Assembly (NCBI GenBank): GCA_943789455.1
Contig: CALSUE010000009.1
Span: 35,263 to 99,262 of the forward strand
Length of the DNA stretch: 64,000 nt
Source of the DNA: an uncultured Flavobacteriaceae bacterium
GTDB lineage: Bacteria; Bacteroidota; Bacteroidia; Flavobacteriales; Flavobacteriaceae
Reading direction: 5' to 3'
Shown here: positions 16,875-27,768 of the stretch, piece by piece
Layout of the letters: every line of letters starts with the position of its first letter
Numbering within the stretch: position 1 is the first letter of the stretch
Notes under the pieces: model-generated
The model's database searches: none
What the model was told of the DNA's origin: nothing
Seen by the model: only the letters and a program-made list of their open reading frames with translations
Made by a program: the position numbers and the translations under genes

Positions 16875-19800
16875 TTTAATTTGAAATTAATATGCTGATC
16901 CTCAAGTGTTTTTAAAAGTTCACTACTAATTTTAATTTTAGTATTTCTACTAGGAACCTCTAATTCTATTTCTTCCTGTACGTCATAAATTACAAACTTT
17001 AGTGATTGTTTTCCTTTGTGTTCATTAAATAAGGTATTAAAACTCTGTATTGATTTTTCGTGAATGTCCTCTATGGGGATTTTAATGGTTACTTTTTTAC
17101 ATAAATCATCCATTACATCATGTAACAATTTAAATTCAGTGAATTTAAGTCTAGCTTCCCCCTCAACACCTTCTTTATTTGTCCATCCTTTTTGAATTGT
17201 AGTTCTTACAAATAAGAAAGAATTAGAAACTAAAAAATGTTTAAATTTTAAGTAATCTTCTCCAAAAATTCTGAACTCAAAACTATCTAAATAATCCTCT
17301 ATAAAGAAAGAAGCCCATCCTTTTCCAGCCTTTGAGACTTTGTGTTGAACTTCGGTTATAATACCTGCAAACACTAAATTAGAGCCTACATATTTTTGTA
17401 AATCATTTTTAAAATGACCAACACTTGCATTGCAAAATTTTAATTCGTTGGTAAAATCATCTAATGGGTGGGCAGAGATATATATTCCTACAACTTCTTT
17501 CTCTTTAGCAAGTTCTTCCATGTTCCCCCAGGCCTCGCAGTCTGGAATATCTGGTTCAGGAAATTGTATGTCTGAAGCTTCTCCAAATAAAGATACTTGA
17601 GCCGAATTTAAGTTTTCTTGATATTTACTTCCATACCGAATTGCTTTCTCAATAAAGGTTTGTCCTTTCTCATCTTCAGCAAAATATTGTGCTCTATGTG
17701 CACTCGAAAAAGAATCAAAACCTCCAGCTAATATTAAGCCATCAAAAGCTTTTTTATTGGCTGCTCGTAAATCTATTCTTTTAGTCACATCAAAAATTGA
17801 TGTAAAATGTCCATTTTCTTTTCTTTCTTTAATAATAGCTTTTACAGCTGAACTACCAACACCTTTAATAGCACCCATACCAAAACGAACTGCACCTTGT
17901 TTATTTACAGAAAATTTTAGATAGGATTCATTAATGTCTGGACCTAAAACTTCTAAACCCATAGATTTACATTCTTCCATGAAGAATGAAACAGATTTGA
18001 TATCATTCATATTGTTAGACAGAACAGATGCCATATATTCTGCTGGGTAATGGGCTTTTAGATAGGCTGTTTGATAGGCTATCCATGCATAGCAAGTAGA
18101 GTGAGATTTGTTGAAAGCATAAGATGCAAAAGCCTCCCAATCTTTCCAAATTTTTTCTAGTTTTTCAGATTCATGTCCATTCTCTCTCGCTTGGTCGATA
18201 AATTTAGGTTTCATTTTTGCCAAGACAGCAGCTTGTTTCTTTCCCATTGCTTTTCTTAAAACATCGGCCTCACCTTTTGTGAAGTTGGCAAGTTTTTGAG
18301 AGAGTAACATTACCTGTTCTTGATATACCGTAATTCCGTAGGTTTCAGCTAAATACTCTTCCATTGCAGGGAGGTCATATTGAATATCTTCTTTACCATG
18401 CTTTCTGTTAATAAAGGAGGGAATATATTCCATTGGTCCTGGTCTGTATAGGGCATTCATTGCAATTAAATCTCCAAAAACAGTAGGTTTGAGAGAACGC
18501 ATGTGCTTTTGCATACCCGGTGATTCATACTGGAATATTCCAATGGTTTCACCTCGCTGAAATAATTCATAGGTTTTTTCATCATCTAGCGGAAAATTTT
18601 CTGGATCAAGCAGAACACCATGTCTGGCTTTTACAATTTTTACAGTATCTTTTATAAGGGTTAATGTCTTTAATCCTAAAAAATCCATTTTTAATAAGCC
18701 TGCGCTTTCAACAACAGAATTATCAAACTGAGTAACATACATGTCTGAATCTTTTGCTAAAGCTACTGGGACAAAATTGGTAATGTCTGAAGGTGTGATA
18801 ATAACCCCACAGGCATGGATTCCTGTATTTCTAACAGAGCCCTCAAGGATAGTAGCTTTGTTAATGGTTTCAGATTCTATTCCATCACCCTCCGAAATGG
18901 CTTTTAATTCATTAACCATGTCTTTTTCTTCAGAACGTAATGCAGCAATTTTTCCTTTGCTTTTTTCATCTGTTCCAAAAATATTTTTCAGTTTAACGTT
19001 TGGGATTAATTTGGCAATTCTATCTGCCTCAAATAGTGGTAAATCAAGTACTCTTGCCGTATCACGTATGGAGGATTTTGCAGCCATGGTTCCATAGGTG
19101 ATGATTTGAGCAACCTGATTAGCACCATATTTATTAATTACATAGTTCATTACCCTTCCTCTTCCTTCATCATCAAAATCAATATCAATATCAGGCATGG
19201 ATACCCGCTCTGGATTTAAGAAACGCTCAAAAAGTAAGTCATATTTAATGGGATCTATATTGGTAATCCAAAGACAGTAGGCTACTACAGAACCAGCAGC
19301 TGATCCTCTACCTGGGCCCACAGAAACATCCATTTTCCTGGCTTCTCTAATAAAGTCCTCTACAATTAAAAAATACCCTGGATATCCAGTGTTTTCAATT
19401 ACTTCTAATTCAAAATCTAAACGTTCTTTAATAGCTTCTGTAATCTCTCCATAGCGTTTTTTTGCTCCAATAAAAGTGATGTGTTTCAGATAATTATTTT
19501 CTCCTCTTTTCCCACCATCTTCTTGGTCTTCTTTTGACTGAAATTCAGCTGGAATATCAAATGCTGGTAAAAGAACATCTCTAGCTAGCGAGAAAACTTC
19601 AATCTTGTCTACAATTTCCTGAATGTTAGCTATTGCCTCAGGAATGTCTGCAAACAATTCTTTCATTTCATTACTAGACTTAAAATAATATTCGTCATTA
19701 GGCAGCCCATAACGATAGCCTCTTCCTTTTCCTTTAGGAGTAGCTTGTTTTTCTCCTTCTTTTACACACAATAAAATATCGTGTGCATTTGCATCTTCTT

Positions 19801-21254
19801 TGTTTAAATAAAATATATTATTGGTTGCAACAACTTTAACCTCATGAGTTTTTAGCAAACTTTAGAAGTGTTTCATTTACAATACGCTCATCCTCTTGAT
19901 TGTGTCGCATCAATTCGATATACAAATCGTCACCAAATTGTTGTTTCCACCAGATGAGGGCTTCTTCAGCCTGTTTTTCTCCTACATTTAATATTTTATT
20001 TGGTACTTCTCCATAGGTATTACCAGTTAATACGATAACATCTTCTTTGTATTGCTCAATAATTTTACGATCAATTCGGGGAACATAGTAAAATCCATTG
20101 ATGAAAGCAATAGAAGACATTTTTGCAAGATTATGATATCCTTTTTTAGTTTTAGCTAGTAAGACAATCTGATATCCATTATCTTTTCTTTTTTTATCTA
20201 AATGATCTTCACAAACATTAAATTCACATCCAAGAATTGGTTTTAAAATTGTTTCAGTTGGAGTTTCTCCATTTTCTTCTGAGATCTCATTTTTAGCAAA
20301 TGCTTGTTTGTTATGTTTTAAAATGGCACTCACAAAATGAAAAGAAGCCATCATGTTTCCAGTATCGGTTAATGCAATTGCAGACATATTATCTTTTGCT
20401 GCAGCTTTTACAATATTTCCAATTTGAATGGTAGATTGTAAAACTGAAAACTGAGTATGATTATGAAGGTGGGCAAATTGAATATTTTCTAATTGAGATA
20501 GTCCAGCTGATGTATTAGATGTTGTTTCGTTTTCTTTTAGAGCAGCTAAACGTTTTCTAATTTTTTCACTTTCTTTCTTAAGGTTAATGTGTTTTAAGCC
20601 TAGTACCTGAATGGGTTTTGGATTAGCCTCTGAAAAGTTTTTAAAATAATTTTCGTCAACATCTAATTTTTCTTTTGAAAATTCCCTTAAACGAATTAAT
20701 TCTAAGAAACATCTGGTTGTAGCCTCAACATCTGCTGTGGCATTGTGAGCTTCTCCAAAATTTACACCAAATAAATGGTTATGGAGTTCAGTTAGGGTAG
20801 GGAGTTTAAACTTTCCCCCGCGTCCACCAGGAATTTTACATAATTGTGCAGTATGTTCTGTACAAGTGTCTAGAACAGGGAGTTTGTTTAGGCTGTTAGA
20901 AATCCCCAAACGGTGAAATTCACAACCCATAATATTTAAGTCAAAATTTACATTTTGACCAACAATAAATGTAGTTTTTTCTAGAACTTCGTTAAATGAG
21001 ACTAAGCATTCTTTTAAAGGAATTCCTTGTTCTTGAGCTAAATCAGTAGAAATACCGTGTATTTGTTCTGCATCATATGGTATGTTAAATCCATCGGGTT
21101 GAAGCAGGAAATTATTGTGTTCTAGCACATTCCCCATATTGTCATGCAGCTGCCATGCTATTTGTATGCATCTTGGCCAATTGTCAGTATCGGTAATAGG
21201 AGCATTCCAGCTCTTTGGTAACCCAGTGGTTTCCGTATCAAAAATCAAGTACAT
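16871..21254 (-). pseudogene. dnaE: DNA polymerase III alpha subunit with fused proofreading exonuclease, apparent frameshift
   Basis: Replicative polymerase. From the ATG at 21254: a DEDDh 3'-5' exonuclease (FDTETTGLP, NVNFDLNIM, HNATADVEAT, residues about 1-180), a PHP domain (FAHLHNHTQFSVLQ), then the C-family polymerase with GPGRGSAAGS, the catalytic PDIDIDFDD and a C-terminal OB region. The frame breaks at a five-base homopolymer (19849-19853, A run in the sense strand): with one A fewer the sequence reads LLKFAKTHEVKVVATNN and gives a 1460-residue protein of normal flavobacterial length. As drawn it would be a 470- and a 995-residue product overlapping by 17 bases, the second starting at TTG 19858. 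DnaE is essential, so sequence error is most likely. Confidence 0.92.
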
Positions 21255-21345
21255 AGTTGCGGATTTCTTACCTAGAAATTAGAAAAATAAAAATACTAAA
21301 AAGTGATAGAAAAACACCTGAAGAGTTATTCGGTTTTATTAACAA

Positions 21346-22193
21346 TTAAGGGTTGGTAATAAATGCTATTGTTTTTTCTACAACAAACCTAAAATCTATC
21401 GGAAGCTTTGTTTTTGTCCATGGTTGAGATGCGCCAAAGACATGATTAGATTCTGGAACAACAATGAGTTTACTGGATAGATTCCAATTGTGGAGGTTTT
21501 GTGCATGACAAAAGGTACAGATAAATCCTTATCTCCATGAACTATTAGATGTGGGATCATCATTTTTTTTACTGCATTTTTAACACTTAAGCGTTTTTTA
21601 TTTTTTATAAAATTATCATAGAATTGAATGTAGTGTGGCATTTTTTGTTTGGTTCTTCCATTTAAAATATACAAGACACCATCCTCTTTCCATTTATCTA
21701 ATTCGGCACCCTCATGAAACATAGTTCTATTAAGATCACATACTGCAGCCCAAGTAACTAGTTTTTTTATTCTTGAATCCTCTGCTGCCTTTATGATAGC
21801 TATTGCACCACCTCTCGAGTGACCAATTAGTGAAATATTATTGGTATCTATCTCATTTTTAAATTTTGTAGTAGTGCAAATCCAATTGATAATACTTTCT
21901 AAATCATCTAATTCTTTTGTGTAGTTATTGTTTCCAAAGGCATCTAGATCAGGAAAATCAATGGGTTGATCTGGAGTGCAACCATTGTGAGAAAAATTAA
22001 ATTTTAGCAAAGCCAGCCCAGCTTTTAAAAAGTTGGAAACCATTAGGTCAAATGCTCCCCAATCTTTATATCCTTTGTATCCGTGACAGAAGATAACCAA
22101 TGGTTTTTGTTTGTTAGTTTGATTAAAATACAAATCTGTACTAATGGATTTTTTGTTTTTACCTTTAAGTGGAAAGTTTTTTAGAATTTTCAT
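21346..22193 (-). pseudogene. Alpha/beta hydrolase (dienelactone-hydrolase-like), apparent frameshift
   Basis: Serine hydrolase with nucleophile motif GHSRGG (residue region 120-130), an oxyanion segment VIFCHGYKGYKDWG near the start, and acid HGDKDLSVPF. The frame breaks at a four-A run on the plus strand (21510-21513, T run in the sense strand). Adding one T restores CHAQNLHNWNLSSKLIVV and then ESNHVFGASQPW with the catalytic histidine, and extends the protein to the stop at 21346, giving 282 residues. As read, the frame instead stops at 21396 and loses the catalytic His. Substrate unknown. It is the third homopolymer frameshift in 5.4 kb. Confidence 0.85.
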
Positions 22194-22298
22194 AAAGCAT
22201 ATAAAAATAATTAAAGTTTATAATACCATGTGATTTTTTTGTAACAATTATGTAAATTAGACGTCTTAACATTGTAATAACTAAAAAAAAACTTTAAA

Positions 22299-23066
22299 AT
22301 GAAAAAATTTTTATTATTAGTACTAGCGATATCTGCAAGTATTTCTGTCAACTCCCAAACAGCTGAAGAAGTCATAGCAAATTATTTTGAAAATACAGGA
22401 GGGATAGAAAACTGGGCAAAGTTAGAAGGAATTAAGATGAGTGCAAAAGTGAATCAGGGTGGTATGGAAATTCCACTAGAAATCACTCAGTTGAAAAATG
22501 GTAGCCAAATGACCGTAATTAATTTTCAGGGTATAGAGCTTAAACAAGGAGTTTTTGACGGTGAGGTACTGTGGAGCACTAATTTTCAGACACAAAAAGC
22601 AGAAAAAAGTGATCAAGAGTCTACAGATAATATGAAAATTCAGGCACAAGATTTTCCTGACGCTTTTTACAATTATAAAGAGAAAGGATATACAATAGAG
22701 TTGTTAGGTAAAGAAGATTTAGAAGGAACAGAAACCTTTAAAATTAAATTGACTAAAAAACCAATGACTGTAGACGGTAAAGCGGTAGAAAATTCAAGTA
22801 TCTATTTTTTTGATGCTGAAAATTTTGTTCCTATTGTTGTACATTCTGAAATAAGAATGGGTCCTGGTAAAGGAATGGTAAGTGAAATTAAATTTAGTGA
22901 TTATCAAGAAGTCGAGGGCTTGTATTTTCCGTTTTCTATGACTCAAGGTGTTAAAGATGGTGGTGGCCAACCAATCACCATGGATAAAATTGAATTAAAT
23001 CCAACTGTAGATCAAAGTGCTTTCAAATTTCCAGAAGAAATTACAGTAGAAGAAAATAAAAAATAA
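22299..23066 (+). CDS. LolA-like outer-membrane lipoprotein-sorting family protein
   Basis: 255 residues with signal peptide MKKFLLLVLAISASISVNSQ. The mature part begins with the helix typical of the family (TAEEVIANYFENTGGIENWAKLEGIKMSA) and continues as a half-barrel of beta strands. The fold binds lipoprotein acyl chains or other hydrophobic ligands in the periplasm; whether this one is a true lipoprotein carrier is not determinable. Followed by an imperfect terminator, then a BNR-repeat protein gene on the same strand. Confidence 0.82.
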   Translation: MKKFLLLVLAISASISVNSQTAEEVIANYFENTGGIENWAKLEGIKMSAKVNQGGMEIPLEITQLKNGSQMTVINFQGIELKQGVFDGEVLWSTNFQTQKAEKSDQESTDNMKIQAQDFPDAFYNYKEKGYTIELLGKEDLEGTETFKIKLTKKPMTVDGKAVENSSIYFFDAENFVPIVVHSEIRMGPGKGMVSEIKFSDYQEVEGLYFPFSMTQGVKDGGGQPITMDKIELNPTVDQSAFKFPEEITVEENKK

Positions 23067-23076
23067 TTATAGCAGT

Positions 23077-23115
23077 AAAAAAAAGTCTGTGTAAATTTAT
23101 GCAGGCTCTTTTTTT
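23077..23115 (+). terminator. Probable intrinsic terminator
   Basis: Imperfect stem AAAAAGTCTG / CAGGCTCTTTTT with a GU pair and one mismatch, followed by a run of eight T. Confidence 0.6.
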
Positions 23116-23143
23116 TACCAATCAATCATAAAATCTTATAGAC

Positions 23144-26100
23144 ATGAAAAAACTAATAATCTTAGTTTTGGGTATGGCCTTGCTGCCTTTTAGTAGTGGC
23201 GCCCAAAACTCATCTTCTATTAACTTGAAAAATTTATTTGGAGATTTAAGAGCACGACATATAGGACCCGCTTTAATGAGTGGTCGAATAAATGATATGG
23301 AAATCCATCCAACTAACAATCAAATTATTTATGCTGGAACAGCTGGTGGAGGTGTCTGGAAATCGAATGATGCAGGGACTACTTTTAATCCAATATTTGA
23401 CGATCATAGCCAATCTATTGGAGCTGTGGCCATAGATCCTAATGATCCAGATAACGTAATTTACGTTGGAACAGGTGAAACTTGGACTAGAAATAGTGTT
23501 TCTTACGGAGATGGGCTATACAAATCAACAGACGGTGGTTCTAATTGGAAAAAACTTGGTTTTGATAAATCAGAACGCATTGCAAATATTATTGTAAATC
23601 CAAAGAATTCTAAAGAGGTATATGTTGCAGTCTTAGGAGCCTTATGGTCAGATAGTGATGAACGAGGAGTTTTTAAATCTTCTGATGGTGGTGAAACTTG
23701 GAACAAAATATTATATGTTGACGAAAAAACTGGAGCTGCAGATATGACCATAGATCCTAAAGACCCTTCGATTCTATATGTTTCAATGTGGGAATTTAGA
23801 AGAACAGCCTGGTCTTTCTCATCTGGTGGTGATAACAGTGCATTGTATAAATCTACAGATGCTGGAAAAACGTGGAATAAAATCCATAATGGATTTCCTG
23901 ATGGACAACTAGGGAGATTAGCCATAGCAGTAGCTCCCTCAGATGCTAATATCTTATATACAGTAATTGAAGCAGAAGACCCAAAGCGAAAAGGATTGTA
24001 TAGAAGCGACGATGCAGGAGCTAATTGGAAACAATTAAATAACGATTTCGGAATTACAGTTCGTCCTTTCTATTTTTCAAGAATAACTGTAGATCCAAGA
24101 AACCCAGATGTTGTGGTAAAAGGAGGTCTTTCAGGTTCAATATCTAAGGATGGTGGTAAAACATTTAAATCATTAGGTAATATGCATAGCGATATTCACG
24201 ATATTGTTTTTGACATTAATGATTCAGATAGAATATATGCAGGAACTGATGGAGGTGTTTATCGTTCTTGGAATGGAGGAGTAACTATGGAAATTGTAGA
24301 AAACTTGCCTTTATCACAGTTTTATCACATAAGTGTAGATAATGCAGAGCCTTACAATATATACGGAGGACTTCAAGATAATGGTTCTTGGTACGGACCA
24401 TCGTCATCGAGTGGTGGAATCAATGCAGGTGATTGGAATTCTATTGGAGGAGGTGATGGTTTTAGAGTATTAAAACATCCAACAAAAAATATTATTTATT
24501 CAGAAATGCAAGGAGCAGAAAATGTTTGGAGATATGATATTGATAATAAACTAGTAAAGACAATTCAGCCCCTAGAACAAGCAGGGTATGAAGATTTACG
24601 TTTTAATTGGAATGCACCAATGGCAATTAGTGCTCATCAGCCAGATCGTTTTTATATGGGGAGTCAGTTTCTCCACAAATCTGAGGATATGGGAAATACA
24701 TGGGAAATTATTTCTCCTGATTTGTCTACTAATGATTCAACAAAACAACAACAAGCAGATTCAGGAGGATTATCAATGGATAATTCTGGAGCAGAAAACC
24801 ACACAACAATATTTACAATAGCGGAATCTCCTTTAGATGAAAATGTCATATGGGTAGGTACAGATGATGGTAATGTTCAAGTGACAAAAGATGGTGGGAA
24901 AAACTGGCAAAATGTTGTGAGTAATATTCAAGGGCTGCCAAGTAATACCTGGACTTACCATATAGAGGCAAGTGTTCATGGAAAAGGAATAGCATATGCT
25001 GTTTTTGATGGTCATAACAGTGGTGATATGCAGCCCTATGTATACAAAACATCAGACTTTGGAATAACTTGGACTAACATCATCACAGACAATATTATTG
25101 GTACCTCTAGAAATATTCAAGAAGATTATGAGAATGAAAATTTATTATTTTTAGGAACCGAATTCGGACTTTATATTACTGCTGATGGAGGGAATCATTG
25201 GGAAAAATTCACTAAAAATGTACCACCAGTAGCCATTCATTTTATTGATCTCCAAAAACAAACCAATGATTTGGTTCTTGGAACCCATGGTAGAGGTATC
25301 ATTATCATTGATGATATTTCACCTTTACGAGAAATCAACGCTGAAGTTTTAAAAGCTAAACTTCATTTTTTTAGCTCTAAACCGATGAAGTTATCTGATG
25401 AAAGCGGATTTGCAGGTAGTTTTGGTGCTGAAACTCAATTTGTGGGAGAAAATGCTAACAGATCACCTCAAATAAAATATTTACTACCTAAACGACATAC
25501 TTTTGGAAAGATGAGTATGGAAATAAAAAATAGTAAAGGTGAGGTTGTTTCTAAATTATCTCCTGGAAAATCTAAAGGGATTAATATTGTGAATTGGTCA
25601 GGAAATACTAGACAACCTAAAGTTGCCAAGGGAAAAACACTCGCATTTGGTGGTTTTGCAACACCAAGAGTGCAAGCAGGTTCATATACAGCAGTTATAA
25701 CAAAAGGGAGAGACGTATACGAGCACACCTTTGAAATTGTTTATGATGAGCGGTCAGGTTTAACTTCAGCAGATAGAAAGATGAAACATGAGATCATGTC
25801 TAAGATGTATAAAATGACTGAAGAATTAGCTTATATGGTTTATCAAATTGATGCTTTTATTGAAGCACCTGAGACAAAAAGCAAACTAAAATCAAAATTA
25901 AATGAACTAAAGAAAACTTTAGTGATTACAACTGGAGATAATTATGTTGGAAGTGCTGAGCCTGAGTTACGAGAAAAACTAGCAGATTTATTTAGTAAAA
26001 TTGTTGGGAGTTATGACAAACCCTCAAATTCTGAATTAGAGTTTTTATCTATTGTTGAAAATCGTTATTCTAAAGCTAGAAAAGACTTTGACAATATTTC

Positions 26101-26161
26101 AAAGAAAATAAAATTTAAGGAAGCTCTTCAACTGAAGACTTTTGATGAATTTACAGAGTAA
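23144..26161 (+). CDS. Exported BNR-repeat / sortilin (VPS10)-like protein, paralogue 1
   Basis: 1005 residues with signal peptide [21 protein letters not shown]. The body is a large beta-propeller built from repeats containing the Asp-box S-x-D-x-G-x-x-W ([53 protein letters not shown]), followed by a C-terminal beta domain and a helical tail. This architecture is annotated as glycosyl hydrolase BNR or sortilin-like in Bacteroidetes; no catalytic activity is proven and no sialidase active-site set is evident. No T9SS sorting tail is seen, so a periplasmic location is likely. A paralogue with the same architecture lies at 36772-39909. Confidence 0.85.
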   Translation: MKKLIILVLGMALLPFSSGAQNSSSINLKNLFGDLRARHIGPALMSGRINDMEIHPTNNQIIYAGTAGGGVWKSNDAGTTFNPIFDDHSQSIGAVAIDPNDPDNVIYVGTGETWTRNSVSYGDGLYKSTDGGSNWKKLGFDKSERIANIIVNPKNSKEVYVAVLGALWSDSDERGVFKSSDGGETWNKILYVDEKTGAADMTIDPKDPSILYVSMWEFRRTAWSFSSGGDNSALYKSTDAGKTWNKIHNGFPDGQLGRLAIAVAPSDANILYTVIEAEDPKRKGLYRSDDAGANWKQLNNDFGITVRPFYFSRITVDPRNPDVVVKGGLSGSISKDGGKTFKSLGNMHSDIHDIVFDINDSDRIYAGTDGGVYRSWNGGVTMEIVENLPLSQFYHISVDNAEPYNIYGGLQDNGSWYGPSSSSGGINAGDWNSIGGGDGFRVLKHPTKNIIYSEMQGAENVWRYDIDNKLVKTIQPLEQAGYEDLRFNWNAPMAISAHQPDRFYMGSQFLHKSEDMGNTWEIISPDLSTNDSTKQQQADSGGLSMDNSGAENHTTIFTIAESPLDENVIWVGTDDGNVQVTKDGGKNWQNVVSNIQGLPSNTWTYHIEASVHGKGIAYAVFDGHNSGDMQPYVYKTSDFGITWTNIITDNIIGTSRNIQEDYENENLLFLGTEFGLYITADGGNHWEKFTKNVPPVAIHFIDLQKQTNDLVLGTHGRGIIIIDDISPLREINAEVLKAKLHFFSSKPMKLSDESGFAGSFGAETQFVGENANRSPQIKYLLPKRHTFGKMSMEIKNSKGEVVSKLSPGKSKGINIVNWSGNTRQPKVAKGKTLAFGGFATPRVQAGSYTAVITKGRDVYEHTFEIVYDERSGLTSADRKMKHEIMSKMYKMTEELAYMVYQIDAFIEAPETKSKLKSKLNELKKTLVITTGDNYVGSAEPELREKLADLFSKIVGSYDKPSNSELEFLSIVENRYSKARKDFDNISKKIKFKEALQLKTFDEFTE

Positions 26162-26165
26162 AATT

Positions 26166-26189
26166 AAAGCCCCTTTTGGGGCTTTTTTT
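26166..26189 (+). terminator. Intrinsic terminator
   Basis: Stem AAAGCCCC / GGGGCTTT with a TTTT loop and a T run, immediately after the stop of the BNR protein gene. Confidence 0.93.
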
Positions 26190-26250
26190 AGTTAACGAAG
26201 TACCTTTTTATGTTATTATACAATTAGTTCGTCAATATCAAAAAACTTCG

Positions 26251-26258
26251 TACATTTG
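26251..26258 (+). promoter_or_regulatory. -7 element of the rpsP-rimM promoter
   Basis: TACATTTG, a perfect -7 match, 67 bases before the rpsP ATG. The 5' leader is one of the longer ones in the window. A weak TTC lies 20 bases upstream in place of TTG. Confidence 0.6.
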
Positions 26259-26325
26259 CGCCCACTTATCACGAGATGGTAAGATTATTAATAACCAAGG
26301 TCGAGAACCTTCAAAAATTAAAAAA

Positions 26326-27057
26326 ATGTCAGTAAAAATTAGATTACAAAGACACGGAAAAAAAGGGAAGCCTTTTTATTGGATCGTTGCAGCAGATGCA
26401 AGAGCAAAAAGAGATGGTCGTTACCTTGAGAAATTAGGAACTTACAATCCTAACACCAATCCAGCTACTGTTAATTTAGATATTGATGGTGCTGTAAAAT
26501 GGTTGCAAGATGGTGCACAACCAACAGATACTGCAAAAACTATTTTATCTTACAAAGGAGCAATGCTAAAAAATCATTTAGTTGGTGGTGTAAGAAAAGG
26601 TGCTTTAACAGAAGAACAAGCTGAAGAGAAATTCCAAGCTTGGTTAGAAGAAAAAGCTGGTAAAGTAGCCTCTAAAGAAGAAAATGTAGCAAAAGTAAAA
26701 ACAGAAGCAAAAGCAAAAGCATTAGAAGCAGAGAAAGCTGTGAATGAAGCTAGAGTTGCTGCTGCCGTTGAAGCTGCTGCTCCAGAAGAAGTTGCTGAAG
26801 AAGCTGCTCCAGAAGTAGTTGCTGAAGAAGTTGCTCCAGAAGAAGCTGCTCCAGAAGAAGTTGCTGAAGAAGCTGCTCCAGAAGTAGTTGCTGAAGAAGC
26901 TGCTCCAGAAGTAGTTGCTGAAGAAGTTGCTCCAGAAGAAGCTGCTCCAGAAGAAGTTGCTGAAGAAGCTGCTCCAGAAGTAGTTGCTGAAGAAGCTACT
27001 CCAGAAGTAGTTGTTGAGGAAGCTGCCGAAGAGAAAAAAGAGGAATCTGCTGAATAA
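26326..27057 (+). CDS. rpsP: 30S ribosomal protein S16 with long repeat-rich acidic tail
   Basis: 243 residues. The S16 core is residues 1-85 ([21 protein letters not shown] start). It is followed by a helix ([20 protein letters not shown]), a lysine/alanine linker and, from about residue 150, a low-complexity acidic tail of Ala/Pro/Glu/Val repeats ending KKEESAE. Bacteria such as E. coli have only the 82-residue core; flavobacterial S16 commonly carries extensions, but this tail is long. The true start is 26326: upstream sequence in frame crosses a terminator and the promoter. rimM follows 17 bases later, the usual rpsP-rimM pairing. Confidence 0.95.
   Translation: MSVKIRLQRHGKKGKPFYWIVAADARAKRDGRYLEKLGTYNPNTNPATVNLDIDGAVKWLQDGAQPTDTAKTILSYKGAMLKNHLVGGVRKGALTEEQAEEKFQAWLEEKAGKVASKEENVAKVKTEAKAKALEAEKAVNEARVAAAVEAAAPEEVAEEAAPEVVAEEVAPEEAAPEEVAEEAAPEVVAEEAAPEVVAEEVAPEEAAPEEVAEEAAPEVVAEEATPEVVVEEAAEEKKEESAE
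26776..27020 (+). repeat. In-frame tandem repeats within the S16 tail
   Basis: A 27-base sub-unit coding for variants of APEVVAEEA is iterated; a larger block beginning GCTGCTCCAGAAGAAGTTGC occurs at 26776, 26845 and 26941, spaced 69 and 96 bases, a difference of exactly one 27-base sub-unit. This is the signature of copy-number change by slippage or unequal recombination. Confidence 0.9.
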
Positions 27058-27074
27058 GCAAAACTTTTATCGAT

Positions 27075-27602
27075 ATGCGTAAAGAAGATTGTTTTTATTT
27101 GGGCAATATCGTAAAAAAACACAGTTTTAAAGGAGAAGTCGTTATCAAATTAGATACTGATGAACCCGAATTGTATAAAAATATGGAATCAGTATTTGTC
27201 GACCTAGGTGGCAATTTGGTTCCATTTTTTATTAAAAAAAGTTCGTTGAGCAGAAGCACTATGTTACGCGTTCATTTTGAGGATGTAAATAGTGAGGAAG
27301 AAGCCGATTTTATAATGAAAGCTGGAATTTATCTTCCTTTAAATCTATTGCCTAAATTAGAAGGAAAACAATTTTATTTTCATGAAATTATTGGATTTCA
27401 TGTTATTGATGAAATTCATGGAGATGTTGGTGTCTTAGTTTACATTAACGATAAAGCTGCTCAGCCTATGTTTGAAATCGAGAACGGAGATGTTCAGATT
27501 TTCATTCCAATGATAGATGATTTTATCAAAAAGATAGACAGAGTAAACAAACAAATACACGTAAAAACCCCTGAGGGTCTAATTGATTTGTATTTAAATT
27601 AG
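27075..27602 (+). CDS. rimM: 16S rRNA processing protein RimM
   Basis: 175 residues, N-terminal RimM beta barrel (CFYLGNIVKKHSFKGEVVIKLDTD) and C-terminal PRC-barrel-like domain (FYFHEIIGFHVIDEIHGDVGVL, ending IPMIDDFI). It binds S19 and helps 30S head assembly. It lies 17 bases after rpsP. Its TAG stop (27600-27602) overlaps the first two bases of the tRNA-Ser gene, so translation termination and tRNA processing occur on the same nucleotides. Confidence 0.95.
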   Translation: MRKEDCFYLGNIVKKHSFKGEVVIKLDTDEPELYKNMESVFVDLGGNLVPFFIKKSSLSRSTMLRVHFEDVNSEEEADFIMKAGIYLPLNLLPKLEGKQFYFHEIIGFHVIDEIHGDVGVLVYINDKAAQPMFEIENGDVQIFIPMIDDFIKKIDRVNKQIHVKTPEGLIDLYLN

Positions 27603-27688
27603 AGAGGTGGCCGAGTGGTCGAAGGCGCACGCCTGGAAAGTGTGTATACCTCTCAAGGGTATCGAGGGTTCGAATCCCTTCCTCTCTG
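27601..27688 (+). tRNA. tRNA-Ser (GGA anticodon)
   Basis: 88 bases. Acceptor arms AGAGAGG (27601-27607) and CCTCTCT (27681-27687) pair fully, followed by discriminator G; no CCA is encoded. Anticodon loop CTGGAAA carries GGA at 27635-27637 between stems CACGC and GTGTG. A long variable arm (class II) and the GGTTCGAATCC T arm identify serine. Confidence 0.97.
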
Positions 27689-27694
27689 CAAAAG

Positions 27695-27730
27695 AAAACT
27701 CGCAACGAAAGATGCGGGTTTTTCTTTTTT
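27695..27730 (+). terminator. Intrinsic terminator after rpsP-rimM-tRNA-Ser
   Basis: Stem AAAACTCGCA / TGCGGGTTTT with an eight-base loop, followed by a T-rich stretch. Confidence 0.85.
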
Positions 27731-27746
27731 GAATGTATCAAAAGCT

Positions 27747-27754
27747 TACTTTTG
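27747..27754 (+). promoter_or_regulatory. -7 element upstream of the tRNA methyltransferase gene
   Basis: TACTTTTG, a perfect match, 14 bases before the ATG at 27769. It supports that ATG over the upstream in-frame ATG at 27733. Confidence 0.5.
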
Positions 27755-27768
27755 AAAATACAATTTAT

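Noticed and set aside
16181..19853. Programmed frameshifting in gldA and dnaE
   Set aside because: The A runs are short (six and five), there is no downstream stem or stop-codon context I recognise, and a third, unrelated break is adjacent; error is simpler. Kept only as a possibility in the findings.
19842..19860. Split intein or trans-splicing of dnaE
   Set aside because: No intein motifs; the break is a single base and the sequence is continuous on both sides.
24588..25052. Small ORFs in other frames of the BNR protein gene
   Set aside because: Low-complexity products, no start context, fully overlapped by a 1005-residue gene with domain repeats.
26776..27020. CRISPR-like regular repeats
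   Set aside because: Units are in-frame coding repeats without unique spacers, within a ribosomal protein gene.
26574..27122. Long Ser/Ala-rich ORF on the minus strand opposite rpsP
   Set aside because: It is the reverse complement of the in-frame Ala/Pro/Glu repeats of S16; composition is purely a by-product and S16 is certain.
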